Below, in pieces: positions 8,067 to 16,371 of a stretch of 26,653 nt of DNA; position 1 is the stretch's first letter, and each line of letters opens with the position of its first letter. The notes beneath the pieces are model-generated. The model did no database searches. It was given only the letters and a program-made list of their open reading frames with translations, and was not told where the DNA came from. Both the position numbers and the translations under genes were made by a program. Origin of the DNA: Verrucomicrobiales bacterium (GTDB lineage Bacteria; Verrucomicrobiota; Verrucomicrobiia; Limisphaerales; J093); assembly GCA_024233215.1 (NCBI GenBank), contig JACKPW010000040.1, positions 1-26,653 of the forward strand, written 5' to 3'.

Positions 8067-9239
8067 TCATTTCCTTTCTCCGAGGAATCCTGGCCGACCC
8101 GCTGTCACGTCCGGTTTCACTTTCCGCCACTCCGGGAACCCCTCGGTCGCAAGGAATCCCAGCGAGCGATCCGGGCGGACCTGAACCCACAGGGCCTCCG
8201 CCGTGGAATTCGCCTTCAACCAGGCATTGCCGGTTTCCGGGCCCATGACGCTGAGCGTGGTGGCCAGGCCATCCGCATCCAGACAATTGGTACTCCAGAC
8301 GGTCACGCTGAACGACGGCCTCGTCACCGGCCGCAGCGACCGTGGATCGATCAGGTGACTGAGCCGCTCTCCCTGGTCATTCACATGGAAGTTCTCGCTG
8401 TTCCCGGAGGTGGCCAGGGCACCGTGATCGAGCGTGACAACCGCCGCCAGGTCGGCTCCCTCCATGAAGGAACCCGCCGGGGACCGCACGCCCACCTGCC
8501 ACGCTCGAACGGAGGGGTTCTGTCCCCTCACGGCCAGTTCCCCGCCGATTTCGACCAGGATGTTCTCCCAACCACGTTGGGACAACAGGTCCACGACCGC
8601 ATCCACCGCATATCCCTTGGCCACGGCCGACAGGTTCAGATTCACGCTGTCGACTTGCTTGCGCAGATACCGGTGCTCGGACCAGCCCAGCAGGTCTGCC
8701 CCCACCTTCTCTCGGCGCGCCGGGAGTTGGGGGGCTTCGATCGGCTCCTGCGCCCTGGCGGGGCCAAATCCCCAGGCATCGATCAGGGAACCCAGCGCGG
8801 GATCGAAGACCCCTCCGGATCGGCGATGGAGCCCCAGGGAATAGTCCATGACGCTCGCGAAGTCCCTGGAAACCGGGAACGGTATCCCGGGCCCGAGCCG
8901 GTTGAACCGGCTCAACTCGCTCCCGGGCAGATAGTGCGACATCTGGTCGTTGATCGCTTCCAGGCGCCGGCTCACCTCGTGGGGCAACTCGTCCACAGGA
9001 TCCCGGGCTGTCTCCGGACCCGCGATCCTGATCCGGTAGGTGGTGCCCATCGTTTCGCCGCCCCAAGAGAACCCGGCCCAGCCTTTGTGTCCCGATGTCT
9101 CCCTGTTGCCGGTGGTGCCCCGAACCATGGCCGGCGGTTCCGGGTATTCGGGGGAACCGGCCGTCACGGCCTCGGGGTTGGACCCGGTGGCCTGAGCAAG
9201 GTCTGCGCTCAAGAGCAGGATTAGGAACCGGTGGCTCAC
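8067..9239 (-). CDS. apbE: FAD:protein FMN transferase (ApbE family)
   Basis: ApbE transfers FMN from FAD to a Thr of exported FMN-binding proteins, using Mg2+. Family blocks are seen in order: GGETMGTTYRIRI, the central LSAVAKGYAVDAV, ILVEIGGELAVRG, SGNSENF, SHLIDPRS, and the metal-site CLDADGLATTLSVMG. The GTG at 9239 was chosen because it opens a signal peptide (SHRFLILLLSADLAQA). An upstream GTG at 9371 only adds an Arg/Pro-rich extension with no family character. No lipobox is obvious, unlike many ApbE lipoproteins. It is the first gene of the minus-strand operon and its likely substrate is the FMN-domain protein downstream. It diverges from the glycosidase-SUMF1 gene across 177 bases that probably hold both promoters. 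Confidence 0.92.
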   Translation of the reverse strand: MSHRFLILLLSADLAQATGSNPEAVTAGSPEYPEPPAMVRGTTGNRETSGHKGWAGFSWGGETMGTTYRIRIAGPETARDPVDELPHEVSRRLEAINDQMSHYLPGSELSRFNRLGPGIPFPVSRDFASVMDYSLGLHRRSGGVFDPALGSLIDAWGFGPARAQEPIEAPQLPARREKVGADLLGWSEHRYLRKQVDSVNLNLSAVAKGYAVDAVVDLLSQRGWENILVEIGGELAVRGQNPSVRAWQVGVRSPAGSFMEGADLAAVVTLDHGALATSGNSENFHVNDQGERLSHLIDPRSLRPVTRPSFSVTVWSTNCLDADGLATTLSVMGPETGNAWLKANSTAEALWVQVRPDRSLGFLATEGFPEWRKVKPDVTAGRPGFLGERK

Positions 9240-9416
9240 TGGCGTAAGAGACCGCCCTTGAGGCGCTTCGGCTGCGCCCGCCGTGACGGGATGGACTGCC
9301 GTGATCCTGTCATCCCAAGTCCCGGATGTCGAGGCTGCTGGGCGGGCCCTGAGGGGGCGCCAGAGAGACACTCAATTTGCTCGGCTTCAGGCTCAGGCGC
9401 GACAACGATCCCCAGC

Positions 9417-11591
9417 ATGAACCGGCGCTCGTTTCTTACCGTGACCGCGCTCACCGCAATGGCTGAGGCCGGCGAACTGCACCTCGGAAGTATCACGGTG
9501 CGCTCTGGTGAACCGGCTCCTACCATGGAGCCCGAGCTGGACCAACCCCCGTTGATCCCGGCGCCCGCGGATCCGGCGCAGTGGGGGGCGTTCCGCGCGG
9601 AGCTCACGGCATGGCGGACCCGGATGCGCCGCCACCTCGACTATGATGACTCGCTTTATCGGCGTCCTGAGTTCGGCTGGGTGCCATCCTCGTTCGCCTG
9701 CTGTTTCGTCATGATGTGCGATCAGGCGTTCTACGACCGGGCCGGCGGTCGCTATATGATCGATTCGTTCCTCGACGAGGGCTTTCACCGCCATGGCGGC
9801 TATGACAGCATCGTGCTCTGGCACGCGTATCCGCGCATCGGTCTGGATGACCGCAACCAGTTCGACTTCTACCGCGAGGCGCCGGGCGGCATCCCCGGTC
9901 TCGGGCGGGTCGTGGCGGCCTGCCACCGGCGGAACGTGAAGGTCTATCTCAACTACAATCCCTGGGACACCGGCACGCGTCGCGAGGGGCGTTCCGATCT
10001 TGAGTCCCTGATCGAACTGCTTCGACGCCTCGACGCCGACGGTATCTTCCTCGACACCCTGAACCGGGGCGCTGCGGACTTCCGCAGCCGGCTCGATGCG
10101 GTGCGGCCGGGTCTGGTCCTGGAGAGCGAACTGGCTCTTCCCGTGGAGAACGTCCACGACCATCACCTGTCGTGGGCCCAGTGGTTCGGGGACAGCGAGG
10201 TGCCGGGGGTGCTCCGGAACAAATGGTTCGAAAGGCGCCACATGCAGCACCAGATCCAACGCTGGGACGTGGATCATACCGAGGAACTCCACACGGCCTG
10301 GATGAACGGCAGCGGCATGCTGGTCTGGGAAAACGTCTTTGGAACCTGGGTCGGCTGGAATCCCCGCGACTGTTCCATCCTGCGCGCCATGCTCCCCATC
10401 CAGCGGCGCTACGCAGCCCTCTTCTGCGGTGAGGGGTGGACTCCCCTGGTTCCCACGGCGCACCGCGGGGTCCATGCCAGCCTTTGGGAGGGCGATGGGC
10501 TCCGGCTCTGGACGCTGGTGAACCGGGCTGACGAAGCGGTGACCGGAACCCTGCTCTCCGTTCCTCCACTCCCCGGAGAACGATATTTCGACCTGATCGC
10601 GGGACGGGAGATCGCGCCCCCTGGCGACGAGGTGACAACCGTCGTGCTCAAAGGTGACCTGGCCGCGCGGGGAATCGGTGCGTTTCTCGCCGGCCCGTCG
10701 CAGTCGCTGGGAACGGATCTTGACGCTTTCCTGAAAGCCCAACGGGAAACCCACCAACGCAGGGTCTGGATTACCACCTTTCCCACCCGACCGACGCTGC
10801 CTGTATCCACTCCGTCACCACCCCCCGCGCCCTGCCCGCAAGCCCCGCCCGGCATGGCCTCAATCTCGGCCTGGCGCGGCACCCTGATCACTGAATTCAG
10901 GATCCGCGAGTGCGGGTTCCTTGGGGATGAAACCGACCGCGCCATGGTGGCTTCCCGACTCCATCAACCGGGTCGGCTTCAGCAAGAGGTTTCGCTGGCA
11001 GCGTATGCCATGGACCTTACTCCCGTCACCAACAGCGATTACGCCCTCTTCCTCAAGGAGTCCGGCTACCGCCCGGTTCATCCGGAGAATTTCCTGAAGC
11101 ACTGGAAGGACCGGACCGTGCCGGCGGGGTTGGAGGAACATCCGGTGGTCTGGGTGGATCTCGAGGATGCGCGTGCCTATGCGCGGTGGACCGGCAAGCG
11201 GCTGCCCACGGGAGAGGAGTGGCAGTTCGCCGCCCAGGGGAATGATGGCCGGGTCTATCCTTGGGGCGACTCGATGGAGGCGGATCGCTGCAACGCGGGA
11301 GGAAACGGCGGCACCACCCCGGTCACCCGGTACCCAAACGGGCGGTCCCCCTTCGGATGCTACGACCTGTGTGGCAACACTTGGGAATGGACCGAGACGG
11401 AGCATTCGGATGGTCGGACCCGTTTCTGTTTCATCCGCGGCGGGTCATTCTTCCAGGCGGCAGGATCCGACTGGTATCTGGACGGGGGGCCGCGGCCGGC
11501 GGCTTTTGCGGTCAAGATGCTCCTGGCCTGGCCCGGGCTTGACCGTTGCGCGACGGTCGGGTTTCGGTGCGCGGTATCCCTCGGCGGCTGA
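9417..11591 (+). CDS. Exported glycosidase-like TIM barrel fused to a SUMF1/FGE-like domain
   Basis: The 724-residue protein begins MNRRSFLTVTALTAMA, a short Tat-like leader, which supports this ATG over an upstream GTG at 9231. Residues about 55-450 look like a glycoside-hydrolase barrel: HRRNVKVYLNYNPWDTG, then DGIFLDTLNRG with Asp213 as a plausible catalytic acid, VLESELALP (Glu236 and Glu238), and a C-terminal beta domain. A Pro-rich linker leads to a SUMF1 domain (about 520-724) with GKRLPTGEEWQFAA, YPWGD, GCYDLCGNTWEWTE, FIRGGSFF and VGFRCAVS. The two active-site cysteines of true formylglycine-generating enzyme (in the RGGSxxC region) are absent: RGGSFF is followed by QAAGS. The domain is therefore probably a binding module or another enzyme. 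The carbohydrate substrate is unknown. Confidence 0.85.
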   Translation: MNRRSFLTVTALTAMAEAGELHLGSITVRSGEPAPTMEPELDQPPLIPAPADPAQWGAFRAELTAWRTRMRRHLDYDDSLYRRPEFGWVPSSFACCFVMMCDQAFYDRAGGRYMIDSFLDEGFHRHGGYDSIVLWHAYPRIGLDDRNQFDFYREAPGGIPGLGRVVAACHRRNVKVYLNYNPWDTGTRREGRSDLESLIELLRRLDADGIFLDTLNRGAADFRSRLDAVRPGLVLESELALPVENVHDHHLSWAQWFGDSEVPGVLRNKWFERRHMQHQIQRWDVDHTEELHTAWMNGSGMLVWENVFGTWVGWNPRDCSILRAMLPIQRRYAALFCGEGWTPLVPTAHRGVHASLWEGDGLRLWTLVNRADEAVTGTLLSVPPLPGERYFDLIAGREIAPPGDEVTTVVLKGDLAARGIGAFLAGPSQSLGTDLDAFLKAQRETHQRRVWITTFPTRPTLPVSTPSPPPAPCPQAPPGMASISAWRGTLITEFRIRECGFLGDETDRAMVASRLHQPGRLQQEVSLAAYAMDLTPVTNSDYALFLKESGYRPVHPENFLKHWKDRTVPAGLEEHPVVWVDLEDARAYARWTGKRLPTGEEWQFAAQGNDGRVYPWGDSMEADRCNAGGNGGTTPVTRYPNGRSPFGCYDLCGNTWEWTETEHSDGRTRFCFIRGGSFFQAAGSDWYLDGGPRPAAFAVKMLLAWPGLDRCATVGFRCAVSLGG

Positions 11592-11640
11592 CGGGGAAAC
11601 GGCCCTGGTGCCAACGGCCCCGCGGGGCGGACGGGAGTTG

Positions 11641-11668
11641 CCGGCGGGGAGGTGAGATCCCGCGCCGG
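11641..11668 (+). terminator. Strong GC hairpin after the SUMF1-fusion gene
   Basis: CCGGCG plus GGGA pairs with TCCC, one bulged G, and CGCCGG around a 7-base loop. It begins 49 bases after the stop codon, the right place for a terminator. No T-run follows, so it may only stabilise the mRNA 3' end. Confidence 0.4.
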
Positions 11669-11706
11669 CGTCTGATCGTCAGGCCTGCGCCTGCCAGGGG
11701 CCCTGC

Positions 11707-11859
11707 TCAACGGCCGGGGTCCGCGGCATTTTGGCTTTGCTGGCAGCAGTCGCCGCCGGCCTGCACATGACCGCACTGGTGCATCACGGTCCGGGTCGCG
11801 AGTGAAGGAACGCCGGTCAGGCGTTGTGAGAGAGGCGTGCTTTTCATTTGGGGATCCAT
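11707..11859 (-). CDS. Possible small Cys/His-containing peptide
   Basis: A 50-codon frame starting MDPQMKSTPLSQRL and containing VMHQCGHVQAGGDCCQQ. The HxCGH and CC arrangement could bind metal or be processed, but nothing identifies a family. A second ATG four codons in has a GGA about 10 bases upstream. It lies alone in an intergenic region, convergent with the SUMF1-fusion gene. It may not be real. Confidence 0.22.
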   Translation of the reverse strand: MDPQMKSTPLSQRLTGVPSLATRTVMHQCGHVQAGGDCCQQSQNAADPGR

Positions 11860-12356
11860 TCTGTTGTTGAAAGACCGATACGTTTGCTGTCCCGAACGCC
11901 CCCTGCTGGGACGTCCTTGCTTCCATATACCCCAACACATGTCAACCCCCTCACCCCTGCTGCGGGAATCGTGCCTCGATCAGGAACGCACCCTGGTCAG
12001 GGGCAACCGGGCGTCAAGTCGAGCGCCCCGGGGCATGCTCGAATGAATGATCGCCCCCAGTCCGTACGTTCCGGACCTGCGCCAACCACAACAACGCCCT
12101 CACGATCACCCCGCAGGGGCCATGTGCCCGGGGGACGCCAGCCGTGGATACCAAATGGACTGCTCGCATCACCCTCCGCGCCAACGATTACACCAACCGC
12201 AATGCGGGTTGAATTCCTCGCTCCGAAGCAGCTGGGCGGCGCACCGCCGGAACCAGGTTCACGATCCGAAATCTGCTTGCGGCGGGCCGGGAAGTGGAAT
12301 TTCATCCGCCAGCCGGTACCGTCGGCCGTCCGCTGGGCCGCCGGGTCCGCGTTGGG

Positions 12357-13592
12357 ATGAACCCCCGTGAATTGCTGGCCATCGTCATCTTCGTGGTCAC
12401 CTACCTGCTCATCAGCGGCAGGCGGCTGAAGATCCTCCCGCTGAACCGGCCGGCCGCGGCGCTGCTGGGCGCGGTGCTCATGGTGGCCACCGGGGTCCTG
12501 ACCCCCGACGAGGCCTATGCCGCCGTCGACTACAACACGCTGGTGCTGCTGCTGGGCATGATGCTGATCTGTGCCTATCTCAACCTCGCCGGCTTTTTTG
12601 AGTGGGCGGCGGACTGGGTCCTCCGGGTCGCCCGGACGCCGGCGCAACTGCTGTTCTATCTGACACTGACTTCGGGCACGCTGTCGGCGCTGCTGGTCAA
12701 CGACACGATCTGCCTCATGCTTGCACCGCTGGTGGTGGCCGTGATGGTCCGGGGGCGGCTCCCCCTGCTGCCCTATCTGCTCTCGCTCGCCATGAGCGCC
12801 AATACCGGCAGCGTGGCGACCCTGGTGGGCAATCCCCAAAACGTGATCATCGGGCAACTCTCGGGCATGCCGTTCCTGCTGTTCGCGGTCAGGCTCGCCC
12901 CGGTGGCGGTGGTGGGATTGACGATCCAATACACGCTGCTGCGCCTTGGTTTCCGCCGGGTGCTCGCCACGGCGGTGATTCATCGCACCCCGACGTCCTG
13001 CCGACGCCCGGACGGCAGATTGCTTGCGATGTCCCTTGGGGTACTGGCGGCGGTCTTCGCGGGATTCATCGCCGGTCTGCACCTGGCCTGGACGGCACTG
13101 GCAGGGGGCACGTTGCTGATGGTGATCGCCCGACGGGACACGCACGAGGTGCTCAAACTGGTGGACTGGCACCTGCTGGTCTTCTTCGCCGCCCTTTTCG
13201 TTGTGGTGGAAGGTCTGAACGGCACCGGCCTCACCGGAAAGCTCCACGCCCAATGCAGCCCGCTGTTCGGCGCCAGCGTGCCGACCCAGGCGTGGAACCT
13301 GGCGTGGTTCTCGATGGCCGGCTCCAACATCTTCTCGAACGTGCCCTTTGTGTTGGTGGCCGGAAAGTGGATTGGGCGTTTTGCCGACCCGACACTGATG
13401 TGGCAGGTCATGGCCCTGGCCACCACCTTCGCCGGGAACCTCACCCTGCTGGGCTCCGTGGCCAACATCATCGTGGTCGAGCAGGCGCGCGGTCACTGCG
13501 AAGTGGGCTTCTGGGACTATGCGAAGTTCGGGATCCCCGTGGCGCTCCTCACGACCGCCGCCGGCCTGGCGGTGCTGCTTGCGCTCCACTGA
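12357..13592 (+). CDS. SLC13/ArsB-type ion transporter superfamily permease
   Basis: A 411-residue integral membrane protein with about 10-12 hydrophobic helices. Hallmarks are YNTLVLLLGMMLICAYLN in the first half, NDTICLMLAPL, GSVATLVGNPQNVIIG, and the second-half repeat SNIFSNVPFVLV with FAGNLTLLGSVANIIVVEQA. The paired G-N-P and N-x-P re-entrant motifs are typical of the ion transporter superfamily (SLC13, CitMHS, ArsB, NhaD). The substrate may be an anion such as sulfate, dicarboxylate or arsenite and cannot be fixed from the motifs. The start MNPRELLAI was preferred because the hydrophobic helix begins directly after it; the codons upstream look like non-coding DNA. A cation efflux gene follows on the same strand after a 416-base gap. 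Confidence 0.88.
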   Translation: MNPRELLAIVIFVVTYLLISGRRLKILPLNRPAAALLGAVLMVATGVLTPDEAYAAVDYNTLVLLLGMMLICAYLNLAGFFEWAADWVLRVARTPAQLLFYLTLTSGTLSALLVNDTICLMLAPLVVAVMVRGRLPLLPYLLSLAMSANTGSVATLVGNPQNVIIGQLSGMPFLLFAVRLAPVAVVGLTIQYTLLRLGFRRVLATAVIHRTPTSCRRPDGRLLAMSLGVLAAVFAGFIAGLHLAWTALAGGTLLMVIARRDTHEVLKLVDWHLLVFFAALFVVVEGLNGTGLTGKLHAQCSPLFGASVPTQAWNLAWFSMAGSNIFSNVPFVLVAGKWIGRFADPTLMWQVMALATTFAGNLTLLGSVANIIVVEQARGHCEVGFWDYAKFGIPVALLTTAAGLAVLLALH

Positions 13593-13682
13593 CCGGGGTC
13601 CGGCTTTCCTGCGCGCAGGCCGTCAGTCGGCGGGATCAGCAGTCGCGGAGAGCGCCCCCCATGCTTCACGTATCATGATCAC

Positions 13683-13829
13683 ATGCCGCCCAAAGGCCGA
13701 CCGCAGCCTGCGGCCGAAGAGATCGCAGTCCTGAACTGGTGGATCAAGGCAGATGCCCCGGGCGATGTTGAGCCACGCGAATTGCACCTTCCCGCGAGGG
13801 TCCGTCAGACCATCGACAGACTGACTTGA
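13683..13829 (+). pseudogene. 3' remnant of a planctomycete-type cytochrome c domain gene
   Basis: The frame reads YHDHMPPKGRPQP (the YHDH precedes the ATG) and then EEIAVLNWWIKADAP before stopping 26 codons later. HMPPxGxPxP followed by a WWI-x-AGAP-like segment is characteristic of the distal half of PSCyt1-type haem domains in Planctomycetes and Verrucomicrobia; the Met would be a haem ligand. No CxxCH motif is found upstream in frame, and the codons before YHDH degrade. This looks like the tail of a deleted cytochrome gene. It sits 90 bases after the permease stop. A short gene starting at the ATG is less likely. Confidence 0.55.
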
Positions 13830-14008
13830 ACGGCCGGGCAACCCGCCTCCACGTCCTTCCGCTGATCGCACTTTGCCAAGCCCTGTGAGCTCCCCGGGAG
13901 CGTCGGTTGGTTGGACACTTGCGGCTTCCGCGCAGCTTGACCCGCACGTGCCACCGCTGTCAGGGTCCTTCGCCCCGCTCGGGTAGGGCGGCGGAACCAA
14001 CCTCAGAA

Positions 14009-14917
14009 GTGCGTTCGGTAACCCCGGGATTGCGGGCGGCGGGCATGAGCCTGGCCGTCAACATCGTGCTGGCGATCGTGAAGATTGTGACCGGCATCTT
14101 GGGGAGCTCCTACGCGCTCATTGCCGACGGGATCGAGTCCACCGCCGACATCATCAGTGCGATCGTGGTCTGGACCGGGCTCAAGATCGCCTCGCTCCCT
14201 GCCGACGAGAACCATCCCTACGGGCACGGCAAGGCGGAATCGGTCGCTGGCGTGGTCGTGGCTCTGGCGCTGCTGGGAGCCGCCGCCTTCATCGCCGTGC
14301 AAAGTGTGCGGGAAATCCTCACACCGCACCACGCACCGGCCTGGTTCACCCTTCCGGTACTGGCGCTCGTGATTGTCACCAAGGAGACGCTCTTCCGCCG
14401 GCTGTTCAGAACCGGGGATGAACTCACCAGTACCGCCCTGAAGGGGGATGCCTGGCATCATCGTTCCGACGCCCTCACCTCAGGCGCCGCCTTCATCGGG
14501 ATCACCGTGGCGCTGATTGGCGGCCGGGGCTATGAGAGCGCGGACGATTGGGCCGCCCTGTTCGCCTGTGCCATCATCTTCTTCAATGGCTTTCGCATCT
14601 TCCGGAGCGCCTTCGACGAGGTCATGGACATCGCCCTGCCGGATTCGGTTCAGCAACAGATACGAGCGATCGCCGGAGCCGTGCCCGGGGTCGTGGATGT
14701 TGAAAAGTGCCATTCGCGCAAAAGTGGCCTGAACCTGCTGGTGGAAATCCACATCGAGGTCGACGGGGACATGAGCGTTCGCCGGGGACACGAGATTGCC
14801 CACGAGGTTGCCGATGCCTTGAGACACTCCGAGCTTTCCGCCCAGCACGTGGTGGTGCATGTCGAACCCGCGTGCAAGAACCCTCGGGAGGCGGACGAGT
14901 CGGGCGTCCGGGCGTGA
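14009..14917 (+). CDS. Cation diffusion facilitator (CDF) family transporter
   Basis: A divalent-metal/proton antiporter of the inner membrane. It starts with the family-typical TPGLRAAGMSLAVN leading into helix 1. Helix 2 carries ADGIESTAD, and helix 5 carries the H-x3-D metal site HHRSD. A NHPYGHGKAESVA loop is diagnostic. The cytoplasmic C-terminal domain (from about residue 210) has the ferredoxin-like metal-binding fold with VEKCHSRKSG, LLVEIHIEVDGDMSV and AHEVADALR. The metal could be zinc, iron, cobalt or cadmium. The start is uncertain: GTG at 14009 gives a normal short N-terminus, ATG at 14045 is possible, and an upstream TTG at 13907 adds an unlikely tail. Confidence 0.9.
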   Translation: MRSVTPGLRAAGMSLAVNIVLAIVKIVTGILGSSYALIADGIESTADIISAIVVWTGLKIASLPADENHPYGHGKAESVAGVVVALALLGAAAFIAVQSVREILTPHHAPAWFTLPVLALVIVTKETLFRRLFRTGDELTSTALKGDAWHHRSDALTSGAAFIGITVALIGGRGYESADDWAALFACAIIFFNGFRIFRSAFDEVMDIALPDSVQQQIRAIAGAVPGVVDVEKCHSRKSGLNLLVEIHIEVDGDMSVRRGHEIAHEVADALRHSELSAQHVVVHVEPACKNPREADESGVRA

Positions 14918-14973
14918 TTCCGCGGCTGGTTAGTCGGGGTCAGGACCGGCTGCTCTACCGGGATCTGGAGGGG

Positions 14974-14988
14974 CGAGCATCTTGCTCG
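14974..14988. repeat. Short perfect stem-loop (CGAGCA-TCT-TGCTCG)
   Basis: A 6-bp perfect inverted repeat with a 3-base loop lies between the convergent CDF and cytochrome genes, 57 bases after the CDF stop. It could act as a bidirectional transcription end, although no T-tract is present. The ggagggg context looks like a dispersed intergenic repeat unit, but only one copy is in this window. Confidence 0.4.
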
Positions 14989-15042
14989 TACCGGAAGCAG
15001 CGGATCGGGTTGTGTCCACCGAGATCCTGAAGTCCAACGTCT

Positions 15043-15351
15043 TTACGGGGGCGACTTCGCACCGGCCGGTTGTTCCCGAAACGAGTTGAGGTATCGGTCC
15101 AGGGAATCCCGCTCCGCCGGCAAGAGCCGGGCCTTCCCTGCCATTCTGTCCATCCAGCCGGTCCATTCCCCGGGAGCGTAGTCGCCGGGATCGTAGAAGC
15201 GATGGCAGTTCGCACAGCGGCGGACGTAGACCTCCCGACCGGCCTCCCCGGCCGGGGTTGTTGGCGCCGGAGGCGGGGTATGGGTGGCGCAACCCTGCAA
15301 TCCCAGCCCCGCCCCCAGCGCCAGCAGCAGTCTGAAGAGCCCTGTTCTCAT
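15043..15351 (-). CDS. Monohaem c-type cytochrome lipoprotein
   Basis: A 102-residue protein. It has a lipoprotein signal (FRLLLALGAGLGLQGC, acylated Cys at residue 21), a Pro-rich spacer, then a single haem-binding CANCH motif. A Met in WTGWMDRMAGKARL could be the distal ligand, and a C-terminal helix (ERDSLDRYL) completes the minimal fold. It should be membrane-anchored and face the periplasm or outer-membrane surface. Its ATG shares one base with the TGA stop of the outer-membrane protein gene upstream (TGATG), so the two are translationally coupled. Confidence 0.85.
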   Translation of the reverse strand: MRTGLFRLLLALGAGLGLQGCATHTPPPAPTTPAGEAGREVYVRRCANCHRFYDPGDYAPGEWTGWMDRMAGKARLLPAERDSLDRYLNSFREQPAGAKSPP

Positions 15352-16217
15352 CAGAAATCAAATCCCAGCAGCAGTCGCACGTTGACACGCTCGTGACTCT
15401 TCAGGTCCAAGTTGGGTTCGCCGTCGGGATCCGAGCCAAAGTTCGTTCCCCAGACCTGCGGCATGGCCGTCAGCGCGATCCACCAATCCGGCCGGCGATA
15501 GCTGATCACCGGCCCGACGAACAACGCTGAATTCTCCCACTCGCTGTAGTCGGCAATCTCGCTCTCGCTCCACAGTTCGACCCCGAGATTCCACCCCTTG
15601 CCCAGATCCCGTCCGAGACCCGCCGTGCCGCCGACCTTGGCGACCCGTTCGCTGAAATCATCCTCCCACTCGTGCTCGTAGATCAGGTTCACGGCCCATT
15701 TCCAGGCGCCGTGCCGTTGGCCGACGATGAGCTTGGTCTCGATCTTGGCCTCGTCTCCGCCAATGCCCCCCTCGAGGTAGAGCGCGAGTCCCACCGCCGC
15801 CTTGGTCGGATTGAGCACCTGGAAGCGGTTTTCCATGGAAATGCCCTCGAAGCTGAACTCGGAGAACTTCCCCAGGGGCGCCGGGGCTTCGTAGCTTTCC
15901 TGCTTCAGATTCGCGTAAAGCGCCGCGGTGTACCAGTCAGTCACCCCATACTCGAATTCCTCGCGGATGTCCCAGCGGACGTAGCGCTCCTTCCCCACGG
16001 CGTCGGTCCGGCCGCTTCGAAAGGTGATCCACTGTTCGAACTCGCGGGCGCCCTTCGGCATCGTTTCCGGCTCGTAGCTGTAGGTAAAAATGCGGTTCGT
16101 TGCCTGGGTCGCCGTGAGGCTCGCGAGCGAAAGGGCGAGCGCGAACAGGCGCGGAAGCCCACCCTGACGGGAGCGGATGATCGGGCCGGGGATTCTGGTT
16201 TTTCCGTGTGTCTTCAT
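15351..16217 (-). CDS. Outer-membrane beta-barrel-like protein (DUF6662-like)
   Basis: The 288-residue form starting MKTHGKTR has an N-terminal export signal with hydrophobic core LFALALSLASLTATQA. Next come TNRIFTYSYEPETMPKG and FEQWIT, then alternating amphipathic strands rich in aromatic residues and ending in LLLGFDF with a terminal Phe, as in outer-membrane barrels. The N-terminal pattern matches what I recall of the DUF6662 family. An upstream start (16304) would add a non-signal extension. It is coupled to the downstream cytochrome c, suggesting a conduit or a redox-linked transport role. No function is established. Confidence 0.75.
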   Translation of the reverse strand: MKTHGKTRIPGPIIRSRQGGLPRLFALALSLASLTATQATNRIFTYSYEPETMPKGAREFEQWITFRSGRTDAVGKERYVRWDIREEFEYGVTDWYTAALYANLKQESYEAPAPLGKFSEFSFEGISMENRFQVLNPTKAAVGLALYLEGGIGGDEAKIETKLIVGQRHGAWKWAVNLIYEHEWEDDFSERVAKVGGTAGLGRDLGKGWNLGVELWSESEIADYSEWENSALFVGPVISYRRPDWWIALTAMPQVWGTNFGSDPDGEPNLDLKSHERVNVRLLLGFDF

Positions 16218-16371
16218 GGGGCAAGGCGTTGGTTCAGTTTGCCCGCCGGGTTCCGGACCATCCGGCGCCCGACGACGCGCCAAGCCTGCCCCAAAGCGGT
16301 TCACGCGCGCTTTCGGTCGCTTGCGGTTTATTGTCGGAGGATTGCTTCGACGCGAGGCAGCGGGGCCGCGC

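Larger units (their letters stand above)
11592..12356. other. Long intergenic region (765 bases)
   Basis: Between the SUMF1-fusion gene and the permease there is no convincing large gene. The region holds the strong hairpin at 11641-11668 and a possible small Cys-rich frame on the minus strand (11707-11859). It also contains a stretch around 12140-12220 (plus strand, reading WTARITLRANDY) that might be gene debris but is not recognised. Long open frames here are antisense GC-driven frames. Confidence 0.4.

Noticed and set aside
7053..9224. Long plus-strand open frame antisense to the FMN and ApbE genes
   Set aside because: The opposite strand encodes two recognised proteins with motifs. The antisense frame has no signal, domain or conserved motif and reflects GC-rich codon bias.
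10900..11591. Calling the SUMF1 domain a formylglycine-generating enzyme
   Set aside because: The active-site cysteines after RGGS are missing and no sulfatase gene is nearby.
11997..13589. 530-codon minus-strand frame opposite the permease
   Set aside because: Its composition is dominated by His, Gln, Arg and Glu in low-complexity order, the mirror of a hydrophobic membrane protein. It is a shadow.
13907..14008. Upstream TTG start for the CDF transporter
   Set aside because: The added residues are Arg/Ser/Pro-rich with no family similarity. GTG at 14009 gives the usual short N-terminus.
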